From Sipunculus nudus (Eukaryota > Annelida > Sipuncula > Golfingiida > Sipunculidae), in the NCBI GenBank assembly GCA_026874595.1, contig CM049321.1:6316979-6380978 (forward strand): 64,000 bases of DNA. The letters run 5' to 3'. Shown here piece by piece: positions 37,306 through 47,799 of the stretch (position 1 is its first letter; each line of letters starts with the position of its first letter). The notes beneath the pieces were generated by a model. The model searched no databases. It saw only the letters and a program-made list of their open reading frames with translations, and was not told the origin of the DNA. The translations under genes were made by a program, and so were the position numbers.

Positions 37306-38774
37306 TATTTATTACTCCAAATAAACTGCAGTTTTTTTTACTTATGAGGGCCACACGCCCTGAATATTGATGAATGACTCGAGTCCTGTTGGGACTAAAG
37401 TCCGGACTATAGTCCACTTTTTAAAAAGTCGGACTTAAGGACTCGAGAAATTAAGCCGAGATCATCTAGCTTACAGTAAAAAAAGACAAATGGGAAACAT
37501 TATATAACGATTGTATACATTGTGGACTATAACAAGAATATTATGACAGGTAAGACCATAAACAAATCAAGTTTTATCTCCTTGTCAGAAGCTAAACCTT
37601 CCTGATTTACGGGCTGGCAACCGCTCGCCAATGTAGGGCTTTTCCCACAGGTTAAAGAAAACAACACAGAAATTTAAGGCATAAATACCAGAATGGCCTA
37701 AATATCTCTCTCGGACATGGATATACTGCCAGTCTATTATAGTTAAATGTGGTAAACAGGGAGCCTAGAACAAATCGCGGCGGTAACTGAGTTTCACCAT
37801 ATGTCGATTTAATGTTTAGCCCCTGACCACGTCTAAATGACCTAACCAAATACAGGCCAGTGGCCCTCGTCTAAATCGTTCAATTACCAGCGGAAGAGAG
37901 GGCATATCTTTGCGCCCATCTCTCAGGGCCAGCCTAATTTACAATAAGGTGGCCTATTAATGGGTCATTCAAAATATAGGTAAGAGGGGTGGCTGGTATA
38001 GGCCTTATGTCTTACAGAGTCGCGTCTAGTCAGATCACCTCAGCTATTAAATGTTTGACCTGTCTGGTCTGGTCGCAACGAAATGCCGGCCTTAACACGT
38101 TACTACTGAAGAAACTGGCACAAATTAGCCCTAGAAGTCCAGACGGATATGGGGGAACCTGAACGAAACAGTGTTTTTTTTTTAATGTTGAACATCTGAC
38201 AGTTCACGCAAACGTCAGCACGTGAAAAGGTTAATCATAATTGGAGTAAATGTGTGTGTACCGTTTATTCATAAAACATGAAGAAGTTCATTTGTAATGA
38301 AATGACCAGATATACTGTTTTCTCATTAATGGAGTATCTGGCAAATGCATAAAAATACAGATTTACCTGCACTTTCATTGAATTCTGCATATCAATATAA
38401 TCATGCTCATTTTTTTTTTTCATTTTAAAGACAGGACATGATACCCACTATATATATATACCCGCACTTTCAACTATCAGGACATTCAAAAGATAATGTT
38501 ACCACGTGATATTAAACTTTGTGAAGTTTTACTAAAATTATTGTCCGTTCATTTTTTTTATGTATGGACTATATAGTATATTTTATGCCTGGCTGTACCA
38601 TATTTCACGTACATTGTCAAAAGCTGCGTTTTTACATCTTTTCTGTCTCGTAACAAAAAAAATGTTACCACATGTGTTGATTATTTTAATCGTCGGATGA
38701 TGTTACAAAACGGTTGAATGAATATGATAAAAAATTAATATACTCAGCAAGAATAAAAAAAAAAATATTGCTAC

Positions 38775-39212
38775 GTGCGTTTGCCAACAGGCGACTTTGA
38801 AAAAAGATTTATGGGTCAACAGAGTATACCAACAGACATACTCCGGCTTGCCAAGTCGGTTTATAGGGCCCTATCTCCTGAAAGGGATTTGGGGTTTAGG
38901 AGCTTAAGACATCTACTTTCTTATTACCACAGTGCCAGGGCCTATTTAATACAACGAACAACAATCATGGTCTCCATGATGTATGTTGATTTAATGAAAT
39001 CTTTCAGGGAAAGGGCACTTAAACGTAGTGTCGTCATTGTCCTCTATGACATCACGACTCGCACTCCAAATATGGCAATATCGTCATGTGGTACGTTCCT
39101 GTGTAAACCAACATGCAATAGACCCTGTTTAAACCCTGAAGCGCATTCCGAAGTTGTTTACGCCGGGATTGCCCCTATAAATTACTCAATTGTTCCTTGT
39201 ATCACTGCCTAG
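38775..39212 (+). other. Unrecognised open frame, 145 codons, in arm A intron 8
   Basis: The longest open frame outside the transposons and vWD exons in this arm. It has no signal peptide, membrane span or motif I recognise. I did not find a matching sequence in the mirrored part of arm B (about 60060-60500), which suggests an arm-A-specific insert or a chance frame. Confidence 0.2.
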
Positions 39213-39679
39213 CTATCCTTGAAATTTCATTAAACTCCGCTGAGAATTTTTTTTTTGTATAATTGTGCTATCAGACAAAAATTCACGGGCAAACAGACAC
39301 ACAGACAACCACCCGCTGCCAAAAATAAATAAAAAAATAACCCCCGCCGCTTGGTATGGCGGAGGTAAAATCAGTTGGTTAAATCAACTGACTCGGGCAC
39401 ACTTGTTTTACGCCGTTCCTGAATCAGTATTCTTACTGTTTTTAGATCAGATATTAAGCATTGCCATAAGGGTATCGAAATCTAGCCATTCAAAAATTAT
39501 TGTAAGTGCATCCCGTAATTCAATGTCAGTAATGATTTTTTTTAACCATAATGCGTGTTGTTAAATAGACGCCAGAGCGGCTCGATGAGGAAAGGTATCT
39601 GAAAGTGTATCTGGGCGTGATAACTGATTAATTCATTAGAACTTTAATACATGCTCATGGGTATTTCTTTTATTTACAG

Positions 39680-39873
39680 GAGAATACTCTTGTTGCACTC
39701 CCCTACGAGGATCCAGAGTTTGATTGCTACATAGATGACAAAGACGTGCTTTGCTGCGATTCCCTGCAAGAACCTATGAGAATTTGCTCGCCTAAACCAT
39801 TTTGTTACGACATTTGCTTTGATCATCAATTTGACGCAATAGTGTCTGGCTTGTGTGGAAACTGCAATGGCGT
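39680..39873 (+). CDS. vWD gene A exon 9: C-terminal half of second vWD domain
   Basis: Acceptor CTTTTATTTACAG, 194 nt, donor GTAAGT; phase 0 in, phase 2 out. It encodes ENTLVALPYEDPEFDCY, VLCCDSLQEPMRICSPKP, FCYDICFDHQFD and SGLCGNCNG. The arrangement mirrors exon 5 of the first domain, but with many more cysteines (about nine in 64 residues). The partner exon at 59210-59403 is of equal length. Confidence 0.9.
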
Positions 39874-40316
39874 GTAAGTGCATACTTAGCATCTAAAAGG
39901 ATACCAACGTATTCCTGTTATTTTTTTTAATCAGTAATATTTAAGGTTTGGCTCAAACAAGATCAAAGCAGTTATGAAGAACAAACATACGTTAAATGGC
40001 TTTGCACTATGAGTCCCTTAAGAAAGTCCAAAGTTTTTGACCTAAATGTTAATGTTGAAATAAACTCATCAATCTATAAAGCATCTCTACGCCGCTGAAG
40101 AACGGCTGAACTGAGATATCAGACCGAAACGGATGGCAGTTAGGGAAGGAAAAATGGAGTAGCTGAGTATAACTCAAACATAGTTATGATATGAGTGCCC
40201 GTGAGGGTAAACATTGAACTAAAATTACTAGCACAAAAACAGAAATTTTGTTGCTATTTCTTTGAGCATTGAATCTGTTATTGTATTGCTTGGCCATAAT
40301 GTCCATTTGCATACAT

Positions 40317-40375
<59 letters not shown>

Positions 40376-40527
40376 ATTATTATTATTATACAAAACCTGG
40401 TGTTTCATCAAGGTCCATAATGTGTCCAAAGATTTCATTATCAATAGGCGCTGTAGTCTGCGCTATGTCCGCTCAAGCTAGGGAATTCTGGCTTTCATGG
40501 CTTATATTTGACTTTGATGCATATTAG
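39874..40527 (+). other. Intron 9 of vWD gene A
   Basis: 654 bp. A (TA)n tract at 40319-40371 is followed by (TTA)n to about 40389; the mirrored intron of arm B has the matching (TA)n at 58741-58800 and (TAA)n near 58035. Confidence 0.65.
40319..40371. repeat. (TA)n microsatellite shared with arm B
   Basis: Mirrors 58741-58800 in the other arm, so the tract predates the duplication. Confidence 0.9.
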
Positions 40528-40620
40528 GGAAAACGACGACCTTATAACCAGGGAGGGTGAGGATGTGAACCACGACCCTGACGGGCTGGAAAAATTTATA
40601 AACAGCTGGAAAGTAGGAGA
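40528..40620 (+). CDS. vWD gene A exon 10: tail of second vWD domain
   Basis: Acceptor GATGCATATTAG, 93 nt, donor GTAAGT; phase 2 in and out. It encodes ENDDLITREGEDVNHDPDG and FINSWKV, the closing DDL...DG...SW module, paralogous to exon 6. The arm B partner (57800-57889) is shorter by one codon. Confidence 0.85.
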
Positions 40621-40977
40621 GTAAGTAAATATTAATCCTTTTAAAACGCCCAGTCTCATCTGAGCCACATCATCTCCGGTTTCATCAAAATTCAAATAAG
40701 TGTTGTATTTTGGGCACGAGGTCAGGTAAATACGTCAAAAGTTTCTATATCCCTATATCAATAAAAACTTTGTTCACATTTTAACATTTAAAGACACGCT
40801 ATTTTTAGCAGCCAGTAAGATTAAGTTATTTTTAGTGGACTAATATTGAACTACATGCTAATATTTCAGCAATTTTAAATGTGTTTTTCCTCTTTCATGT
40901 TTCTATCTACCCTGAAGCTAACATTTAAAATTGTATTCAATAATAATTGAAAAGGTCATTTTCAGCATGACAGATAT

Positions 40978-42656
40978 ACAGGAGAGGAAAACAGAAAAAC
41001 TAGACGACCATGGGTCGAACGCTTGCCGGAAATCGGAAGTGAAACACAGACGGACAGACAGAACATATTGTCGGTTTTCTATTAATGAAATGACTCTCAG
41101 GGACATTGCTGAGAATATGTGGCCCGTAGAATGACATATGAGACAAAAGAACAGGCAAGCAGACAAAGCTGACAACAAAAGACGAACAGACAGACATACT
41201 GACTTTGTGAGACAAGATTGACACCAGATGACATAACCTGGTGATTAAGAAGATTCAAAGGAAGAAAATGAGTTATAATTTATGTAATTTAGATTTATAA
41301 TTTTGGAGGTATGGCGAATTAATGATATACTAGAGAGGCTCGACTGTAGCGCCCTCTAGCAGACATATTCCGAAGACGACAAATGCGTTTCGTATTATTA
41401 GTGTATACCATGAGACGTCCCAGTTTCAAAAGGATTCCGTCAAAGCTGTGGCCTGTAGAATGCTATATGTAAGGCGTACGAACCAGCAAGCAGGCGACTT
41501 TGAGGATAACGGACAAACAGATGGACACACTGACAAAGTGACAGAAGATTGAAACCAGATGCCTTAATCAGGTTATTGAGAAGACTCAAAGGAAGAAAAT
41601 AAGCTATAGTTTATGTAACTGAGGCTTTGGGTGTAGAGATATGGCCAATACAATGGTATGTGTGTGAGGGTCGTGTGCAGCGCCCACTAGTGGCCATATC
41701 CGGAAAATGAAAAATTTATTTCTAGATATTAGTGTAAGACATAAGATGTAATAGTTTCAAAAGGATTCCGTCAAAACTGTGGCCTACAGAATACTATATG
41801 TGAGACGCAAGAGCCAACAAGCAGGCGAATTTGAGGACAACTGACAAACAGACGAAAACACTGACAAAGTGTCACAAAATTGTGACCAGATGACTACACT
41901 AGGTTATGGAGAAAACTCAGAGGAAGAAAATAAGCTATAGTTTATGTAATTGAGGCTTATAATTTTGGAGATATGGCCAAAATATGATATGTTCGGGAGG
42001 TTCGCATCCAGCCCCCCCTAGTGGCCCTATTCAAAAAATGAAAAAAAAAAACGATTTCGAGATCCTAGTGTAATACTTATAATATGTCAGTTTCAGAAAG
42101 ATTCCTGCAATAATGTGGCCTTTGGCGCAAGATGAATGAAATCTCGAAATATCTCTATTCACGAGATATTTTACGAGATACTGCAATACTTGTTATAAAA
42201 TCTTGTAGTACTAGTTGAATGCTACCTGATGCAAAAAAACTAGATCACACTAGCTTTAAAACTGACAAAGTTAGAAATATAAGACCCCTTATATTTGAAT
42301 ATCATGATTTTCCCCAAAATTTGTAACCATGGTTACGGCAAATTTGAGTCAGCTACACACCAGATGACAGGCCTTTGAATGACGATTAAAATGAGCTATT
42401 GTTGAAGTAGATACGACTAATAGTCACAAAGATATGAAGAAAAAACCGTTTTCAGAATTTTTGACGACCTTGACCTTTGATCTATTTTAACCAAAAACAA
42501 TAGGGCACCTAGAAATTTAATTTCCCATCATCTCTAAAAGTTTTAAGGTGATTGTGGCAAAATTGTGGCCAGGAGAGTGCAGACAAACAAACAGACAGAC
42601 AAACATACATACGCAAATGAGCAATATGCTTGCCGAAATCTTTGATTCCGGCAAGC
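40978..42656 (+). repeat. Arm-A-specific insertion with ~330-bp tandem repeats
   Basis: Arm B runs straight from the sequence matching about 40977 to that matching about 42657, so these ~1.68 kb are present only in arm A. Inside, TTTCAAAAGGATTCCGTCAA recurs at 41424 and 41755, with a diverged copy at 42090, giving a period of 331-335 bp. Each unit also carries a GCGCC(C/T)..CTAG(T/C)GGC-like block and runs of (GACA)n-type sequence. The right end is an 8-bp hairpin, GCTTGCCG (42628-42635) with CGGCAAGC (42649-42656). GCTTGCCGG also occurs near the left end. No coding sequence. Confidence 0.8.
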
Positions 42657-42898
42657 AAAAAACGCTTTTCAGATAGTGTCATATAATTAAATATTTGTCA
42701 ACTATAAAGATGGCGTTCTGATATTGGGCGCATTAAAAAATTAAGTTTTTCGTGTGCCCCATCAACACAGATCACTCCCAATATATATCCTCATCTCGTG
42801 CACGATATCCGAGCCTGCACGTCTGAAAGTAGAGAGGGTAATAGCACACGGTCTAGGTAGATAAAAGCAACTATACTAGACAAATATCTCCCTTGCAG

Positions 42899-43004
42899 GA
42901 TTTTGAAGCCTCAACGTTATTTGACTTTGACTAATTACATGAATCAGGAGGCTAAAATACACAGCAAACAAGCCTTTGTTTCACAATCAAGGAACCGAGC
43001 ATAA
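42899..43004 (+). CDS. Candidate terminal exon (exon 11) of vWD gene A
   Basis: Acceptor CAAATATCTCCCTTGCAG, then 106 nt in phase 2 reading EILKPQRYLTLTNYMNQEAK and ending in TAA at 43002-43004. The tail would be 35 residues with no cysteine. The arm B counterpart (57048-57153) has the same acceptor position, length and stop and differs by a single base (Tyr/His). The phase fit to exon 10 in both arms supports it, but no transcript evidence exists and I see no clear polyadenylation signal close by. Confidence 0.35.
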
Positions 43005-44384
43005 TTGCAAAATTAAAATTGATATTCTCTGTCATTCACAGCTGCCCTGCATAGTGATGTGACTGTCACGTAACAAAGGAAGACTTCTACCTATCAATTG
43101 CTACACCGTTGGGGATGTGTTTTCAGGAGCTTGGGCATCACTCGGGAAATAACAATCAAATCTTGATCACAGATCACGGTTCAGTATCAGGTTCAGAAGA
43201 GAATTAGGATGAAAGACTGTATCATGGCTGTGATGTTGAAAATTATTTAATTATATGGATATATAAATATATATGTAATCACCCAATTACATCATAACGT
43301 TTAAATTACTGATTAAAAAATGGCAATTTCCACGCACTGGGTCAGTCTGTCCTGCTCTGTTTCTAAAAATTCACTTGCACCAGGTGAAGTCTAGATAAAA
43401 ATAAAACACGCCGGTACATCCAATAAAGTCGTCTTTTGTCTTCAGTGTGATTTATGACTTTTCTTAATGTATCTGTCTGTGCCTTTGAGTGACCATTATT
43501 TGAATGTGGTGTAATATTTGAGTGTTTTGTAATGCAAAATTCAGAAGTAGAAAGCACTCACAGGGTGCATACCTCCGCCGTCACTTGGAGCGCTTCATGC
43601 CCCTCTCAAAATTTAATCGACCCACATCCCGACATTCAACAATAATATACTGAAACTCTTTGGAAAATTCGATCATATTGATATTAGCATTTATAAACAT
43701 AAATGACACTTTTCGTATCAATAGAAATTTTAATATATTTTAACACGTTATTTTCCTTTTTAATGTTTCTAAAAGTTATCGGGGCCAAATGTTTTTGCAG
43801 TATATGAAGTTGAAAATGGATACTTGTGATTGGTTGATTTTAACGGGGGGGGGGGGGGTAAAATTTATCTTATTAAAAGACAAAATGGCGATGGCATTTG
43901 TGAGGCGTGGAGCCAGTCCACACATAAATGGATTCTGCGTCAACAATGTATGATCGGCATGAAAATGCCCATATAAGAAGAGATACTGTATATTTATACA
44001 CAAAACTATATGTGCTATTTACCTCCTATAATCTAAACCATCAGTATTGCTAACAGGATTCTGAACAAAAATATGTACTATTTGCTACTCTCAACAGTTT
44101 TAAAATAACAAAGTTTAACTGTGTTTGTGATGCAATTAATGAACAAAAGATATTCCCCCTAAAATTCCTACAATTCTATCACATCCTATTTAATTTTCTC
44201 AAAAGGGCGACTGAAGAGATGACCTTGATGCTAGCAACTAACCTTACCATTGGCTAAATATATAGCCTCATGATAACTGTATTCGACCAGAATTTTTCAA
44301 TTTGCATTTTCAGCAGTAGGGACGCCAGAAGGTTTTAATGAAGTCATTTTCACAGCATCTAACTTGTACGACGTACCAGTTTCT
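43005..44384. other. Non-coding inner part of arm A
   Basis: 1.4 kb, AT-rich, mirrored by about 55620-57040 in arm B. A G run at 43846-43859 corresponds to a C run at 56161-56172 there. A more diverged copy of the stretch 42780-43700 occurs at 50420-51700 in direct orientation. Confidence 0.6.
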
Positions 44385-44650
44385 GTGGCTCAGGGGTAGA
44401 GCGCAGGATTCAAAGCCGGGATATCGCGAGTTCGAATCTCAGCCGGTGGGCGCCAACCCAGGGTGAGCGCTCTGCAGGGCTAATGGGAAGGCCGTGCCCA
44501 ACGGCCGTGTTCCACTCACAATCGAGTGCACCTTTCGGGGCTCCTCAGTGGTATGACCAAGCAATGGGAACGATTATACACCCAGGGCCCGCAGGTGCAG
44601 TAGTCACCGGGCCTAGTTAACGCCAGGATATAGATTGAGAGGAAGCGTAC
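44385..44650 (+). mobile_element. tRNA-derived SINE in arm A
   Basis: The head looks like a tRNA: A box TGGCTCAGGGGTAG (44386-44399) and B box GAGTTCGAATCTC (44428-44440). It continues into a body with GTGAGCGCTCTG, GTGCCCAACGGCCGTG and CACCGGGCCT. It ends next to a (TA)n tract at 44657-44708. The inverted copy lies at about 55300-55580. Too long, and with a tail too unlike a cloverleaf, for a functional tRNA gene. Confidence 0.8.
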
Positions 44651-44656
44651 GGATGT

Positions 44657-44673
44657 ATATATATATATGTATA

Positions 44674-44708
<35 letters not shown>
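44657..44708. repeat. (TA)n microsatellite behind the SINE
   Basis: Imperfect TA/TG repeats, mirrored at 55204-55265 in arm B. Confidence 0.85.
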
Positions 44709-44713
<5 letters not shown>

Positions 44714-45510
44714 TAAGTAAGCATTAAAAATAGAGGCAGTTACCTCCACCCAAAAATATTAAAAAAAACTTACACGAAATTGACATCACGATGACGCCAA
44801 GAAAACGTTCGTAACTCACTTTAAACGTTAGAGGTACCCATGCAAGTTAAAAGAACCTTCCCTTTTTGCAGCTTATCTAATAAAATCTTAATTGTTTCAA
44901 TAATATTGCGAGACCTGGTGGGCAATAGCGCTAGAAAGACGTATTTTAATATTATGGCGGATCAGTTCGATATTTTTGATATGATATGCCGAGAAACAAA
45001 GGAGTCAACAAGCAAAAATGGGCAATTAGATCGATCTGGATTCAGATTCATACTAAATCCACTAATTCATCTCAAATAAATCAAGCAGTACATTTTTTTT
45101 ATTCACCCCTGAAAAAATTTGCTGACAATATTAGAAAAACCATGCTAGGTATATTGAAAATCAAATCACTAATAAGAACATTAAACCACGTCATTCGATA
45201 GGATATAAGATTCCGTTTCAAATACGTTTTGAATATTTAATTATGTTCAACATGTAAGTAATTATGGGTTTTCGGTTCTTTTTGAGCAAAATTGTGAAGC
45301 AAATTAAATTCAAGCCCTAGGCTAAAGGTTTAATTGTATAATTGGACACTAGGTGGCAGCATGTACAAGTGACCACCCACCCTCCCCCGCCCCTAAAAGA
45401 GTTCAAAACCGGTCCAGACCTACACGTAGCCTGCAACTGATCCCGCATAATTCTGCCCATCCTGGCACGTATAAGTTTTTAAAAGGAATAACTGATATCA
45501 TATTTATTTC

Positions 45511-45984
45511 TTGTGTGTGAGAACAGTTTTTTATGCTTATTATTTAACTGCATGGACAATAATGAGACAAAGATCGCTCGTTATCATTCATTCAGTTCTA
45601 GATAGTCGGCGGCCTTTCTGCAAACCGTTGTCACGTTCCACTGATTGCTTGCTCACAAGCACAAAAAAGCAGTTGATATGCCATATGAACTCAGTTTTCT
45701 TTTTTTGTTTAATTGAAACAATAACATTAAAACTTGTTAATAGTTACAAATATGGAAGCATACAATTAAATACACAGGTGCTTATAACACATCCATGTTT
45801 ACATGAACAAAATAATGGAAACACCCTATTAATCGCGATTGGACTTATGGCATTAAGGTCTTGCGCGGATGGCCTGTTCGTTTTCAAAATCGCTGCCAAA
45901 TGGAGATGCATTTACGCGCACGAGCTTGTCGTAGCGAATAAATACAGCTCATTGGAGCTTTGCGTGGCCGCTATGAAGAACTGA
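45511..45984 (+). other. Unrecognised open frame, 157 codons
   Basis: One of the longest unexplained frames. The predicted protein is mixed in composition, without signal peptide, zinc-binding pattern or transposase triad that I can see. The sequence near 45810 (AATGGAAACACC) and its surroundings may be repeat-derived. I would treat it as a chance or transposon-derived frame. Confidence 0.2.
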
Positions 45985-47084
45985 TGAGTGCGCGTGATAC
46001 GACCTGTTGTAAGATTTGGCATGATAGGCTATATATTATTGCTTTTCATGTCACACTAAATGAGTACAATAGGCTTCTCTCTCCCATTTACTGTTGTTCT
46101 CAATAATATGAATATTTTAATTATTATTATAACTTTACTGTTTTGGGAATTTAATCTTTACTTTACATTCAAACCTCAGCATTACCTTGTGACATTTCAC
46201 TTGTCTTTGTTCCATGATGCCTGGGTACCGGTGCTTAATTTCATATTCATGGTCACTGGGCCCCTTATTTGTACAGACCAGGTCCTAATATGTTAAACTC
46301 ATCAGGGTAAACGTGTTGATCTCATCAGGGTGACCACTAATGAGGGGTCAGTGATGTTTAGGAGCACACACAGGTAGATGATATCACGATAACGTATAAT
46401 TACATTGTATGTTAACCTTGTATTTGTCAGGGTATAATCAACAAACTCTCCCTTCATTTCATTGGCCAGTATGGAGGGTGTAGTTCACCTTTCCCGTCGT
46501 CTGACCATTGGAGTAAATGGGGTGATGTTATCGGTTATATTCCAATGAGAGAGAATAAAAAGCCAGGATATAATTATGTAGGACAGAATCCGTTTAACCA
46601 CTCTGAACTGAGGACACTTTTTATGTATTGACTTTTTTATATTATTTGGATGCTACTAAAGAATATAAATGGTTACCAAAGTTGCCAAATGTGTCTGTTG
46701 TGGCTGTGTGCCACAAATACAACGAACTTACCTGAACGAGAGCGTGACAGGTAAAGTAACATAAGTTCACACGGTCGTCACTTGCGTCAGTAGAACACTC
46801 TCGCTGCAGCAGGTCACATCCGGTGGTAACTCATTAAGCATGGGTATACCAGTTGCAGTTATCCAGAGTATCTCAGACCCTGGACGGCAATGATAATATT
46901 ATAGGGGGGGGGGGGGCTAATAGGAGGGCGCTGAGTCATCTTGTACGAGCATCCAAAGATCTATAATATTATGGGGCTACCGACGCTATAATATTATAGG
47001 GTCCACGGGTTCTGATGCGAGGCGCAGGATGCAGTCTTATGTGTGAGTATATATCTATATATAATAAATGTAATATGAATATCT

Positions 47085-47087
<3 letters not shown>

Positions 47088-47138
<51 letters not shown>
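47088..47138. repeat. (TA)n microsatellite
   Basis: About 25 TA units in the spacer between the arms. Confidence 0.9.
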
Positions 47139-47142
<4 letters not shown>

Positions 47143-47799
47143 ATATATAATTGTCGCTGATTGGAATCTTGCTGTCATCATTTTGGGAATCATTTTGATG
47201 TTTAAATATAACATATTAAAATCATACAGTAAATTAAGTAATTATCATCTTTGATACTTTGTATTACACTGATACTTACACCCTATTATTATGATTGAAT
47301 GTCGTTTATAAAATAAACTACAACCTCATAAGAAAAAATTCCCTTTATGGGTCGCGAAAAAAAACACACATCCTGTGAAGTTCGTCTTGTGCAAAATAAT
47401 TCCCGTTAAAATAACAGGATTTATGAAGAAATAACAGGACATGAAAACTCTTCGCCTCTCTTTATTCGACTCACAAATGATCCGACTGATGTTAACTCAT
47501 ATGTCATATGCCTGCATAACAATAGGTGTTCAAATTATACAGTCATGGCATTTAAAATAAAATACTCTCAGCAGGCTGCATAAGGTTGGATGATTCGATG
47601 TAGTTTTGAAGAGAATGTATTAACTAGGCCTTTACTATAGGTGTATTTTGAATATATTACGCAGTAGTTACGAGAGATAACGAGAACAGGTTTGGGTATA
47701 GGATTTTAGAAAATGCGGGGGGGGGGGGTTGCTTAACTTGAACATTTCTTCGCAAATCTCCCGACGTCTGTGATATCGATCTGCATATTATACAGCTAA

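Larger units (their letters stand above)
35510..39679 (+). other. Intron 8 of vWD gene A
   Basis: 4.2 kb. It contains a 32-bp tandem repeat at 35577-35665, a truncated SINE at 36028-36220, a MITE at 36826-37305, paired GGACT..AGTCC motifs at 37390-37460, and a 145-codon unrecognised frame at 38775-39212. Near 39290-39370 is a CCCCGCCGC...GGCGGAGGTAA motif like that in the mirrored intron of arm B. Confidence 0.6.
21613..43004 (+). other. Gene model A: secreted two-vWD-domain protein, about 420 aa
   Basis: I join exons at 22660-22702, 28324-28350, 28815-29047, 31403-31617, 32264-32362, 33031-33053, 35280-35509, 39680-39873, 40528-40620 and, less surely, 42899-43004. All borders are AG/GT, all phases match, and the sum is 1263 nt, exactly 421 codons including the stop. 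The product has a signal peptide, a first vWD domain without a clear GDPH motif, a short linker, and a second vWD domain with CGDPH and GLCGNCNG. NST, NYT, NGT, NVT and NIS sequons fit a secreted glycoprotein. vWD domains occur in mucins, zonadhesins, vitellogenins, shell-matrix proteins and ostracod-type luciferases; which of these it resembles cannot be decided without a search. The terminal exon is the weakest part. Confidence 0.75.
34912..44797 (+). repeat. Arm A of a large inverted segmental duplication
   Basis: Compared by eye, this block matches 55105-63488 in reverse orientation over nearly its whole length. Landmarks occur in mirrored order: vWD exons 35280/63102, a MITE 36826/62331, paired GGACT..AGTCC motifs 37390/61340, vWD exons 39680/59403 and 40528/57889, a (TA)n tract 40319/58800, a terminal exon 42899/57153, a G/C run 43846/56172, and a tRNA-SINE plus (TA)n 44385/55580. 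The outer edge is near GTTAAGGATTAACC at 34912 and the inner edge near 44797. Arm A is longer mainly because of an insertion at 40978-42656. Confidence 0.9.
44798..47780. other. Spacer between the arms, left part
   Basis: No recognised gene. A 157-codon frame (45511-45984) has no identifiable motif. TATAATATTATA-type palindromes recur three times at 46890-47000 around a G run at 46907-46917. A (TA)n tract is at 47088-47138, and a G run at 47717-47727. Confidence 0.55.

Noticed and set aside
39674-39892. Minus-strand frame over the vWD exon, similar to a plus-strand frame at 59191-59388
   Set aside because: Both are antisense shadows of the duplicated vWD exon; their similarity only reflects the inverted duplication.
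40495-40695. Minus-strand frame similar to one at 57701-57922
   Set aside because: Antisense of the last vWD exon in each arm.
40978-42656. CRISPR-like array
   Set aside because: The repeat units are ~330 bp and contiguous rather than short repeats with unique spacers, and the genome is clearly animal.
44385-44460. Functional tRNA gene
   Set aside because: A and B boxes are present but the sequence runs on into a long SINE body repeated at 55300 and 36028, and no complete acceptor stem was found.
46430-46620. Possible exon reading GQYGGCSSPFPSSDHWSKWG
   Set aside because: Open for about 55 codons after an AG, but without a donor, a family match or a partner exon.
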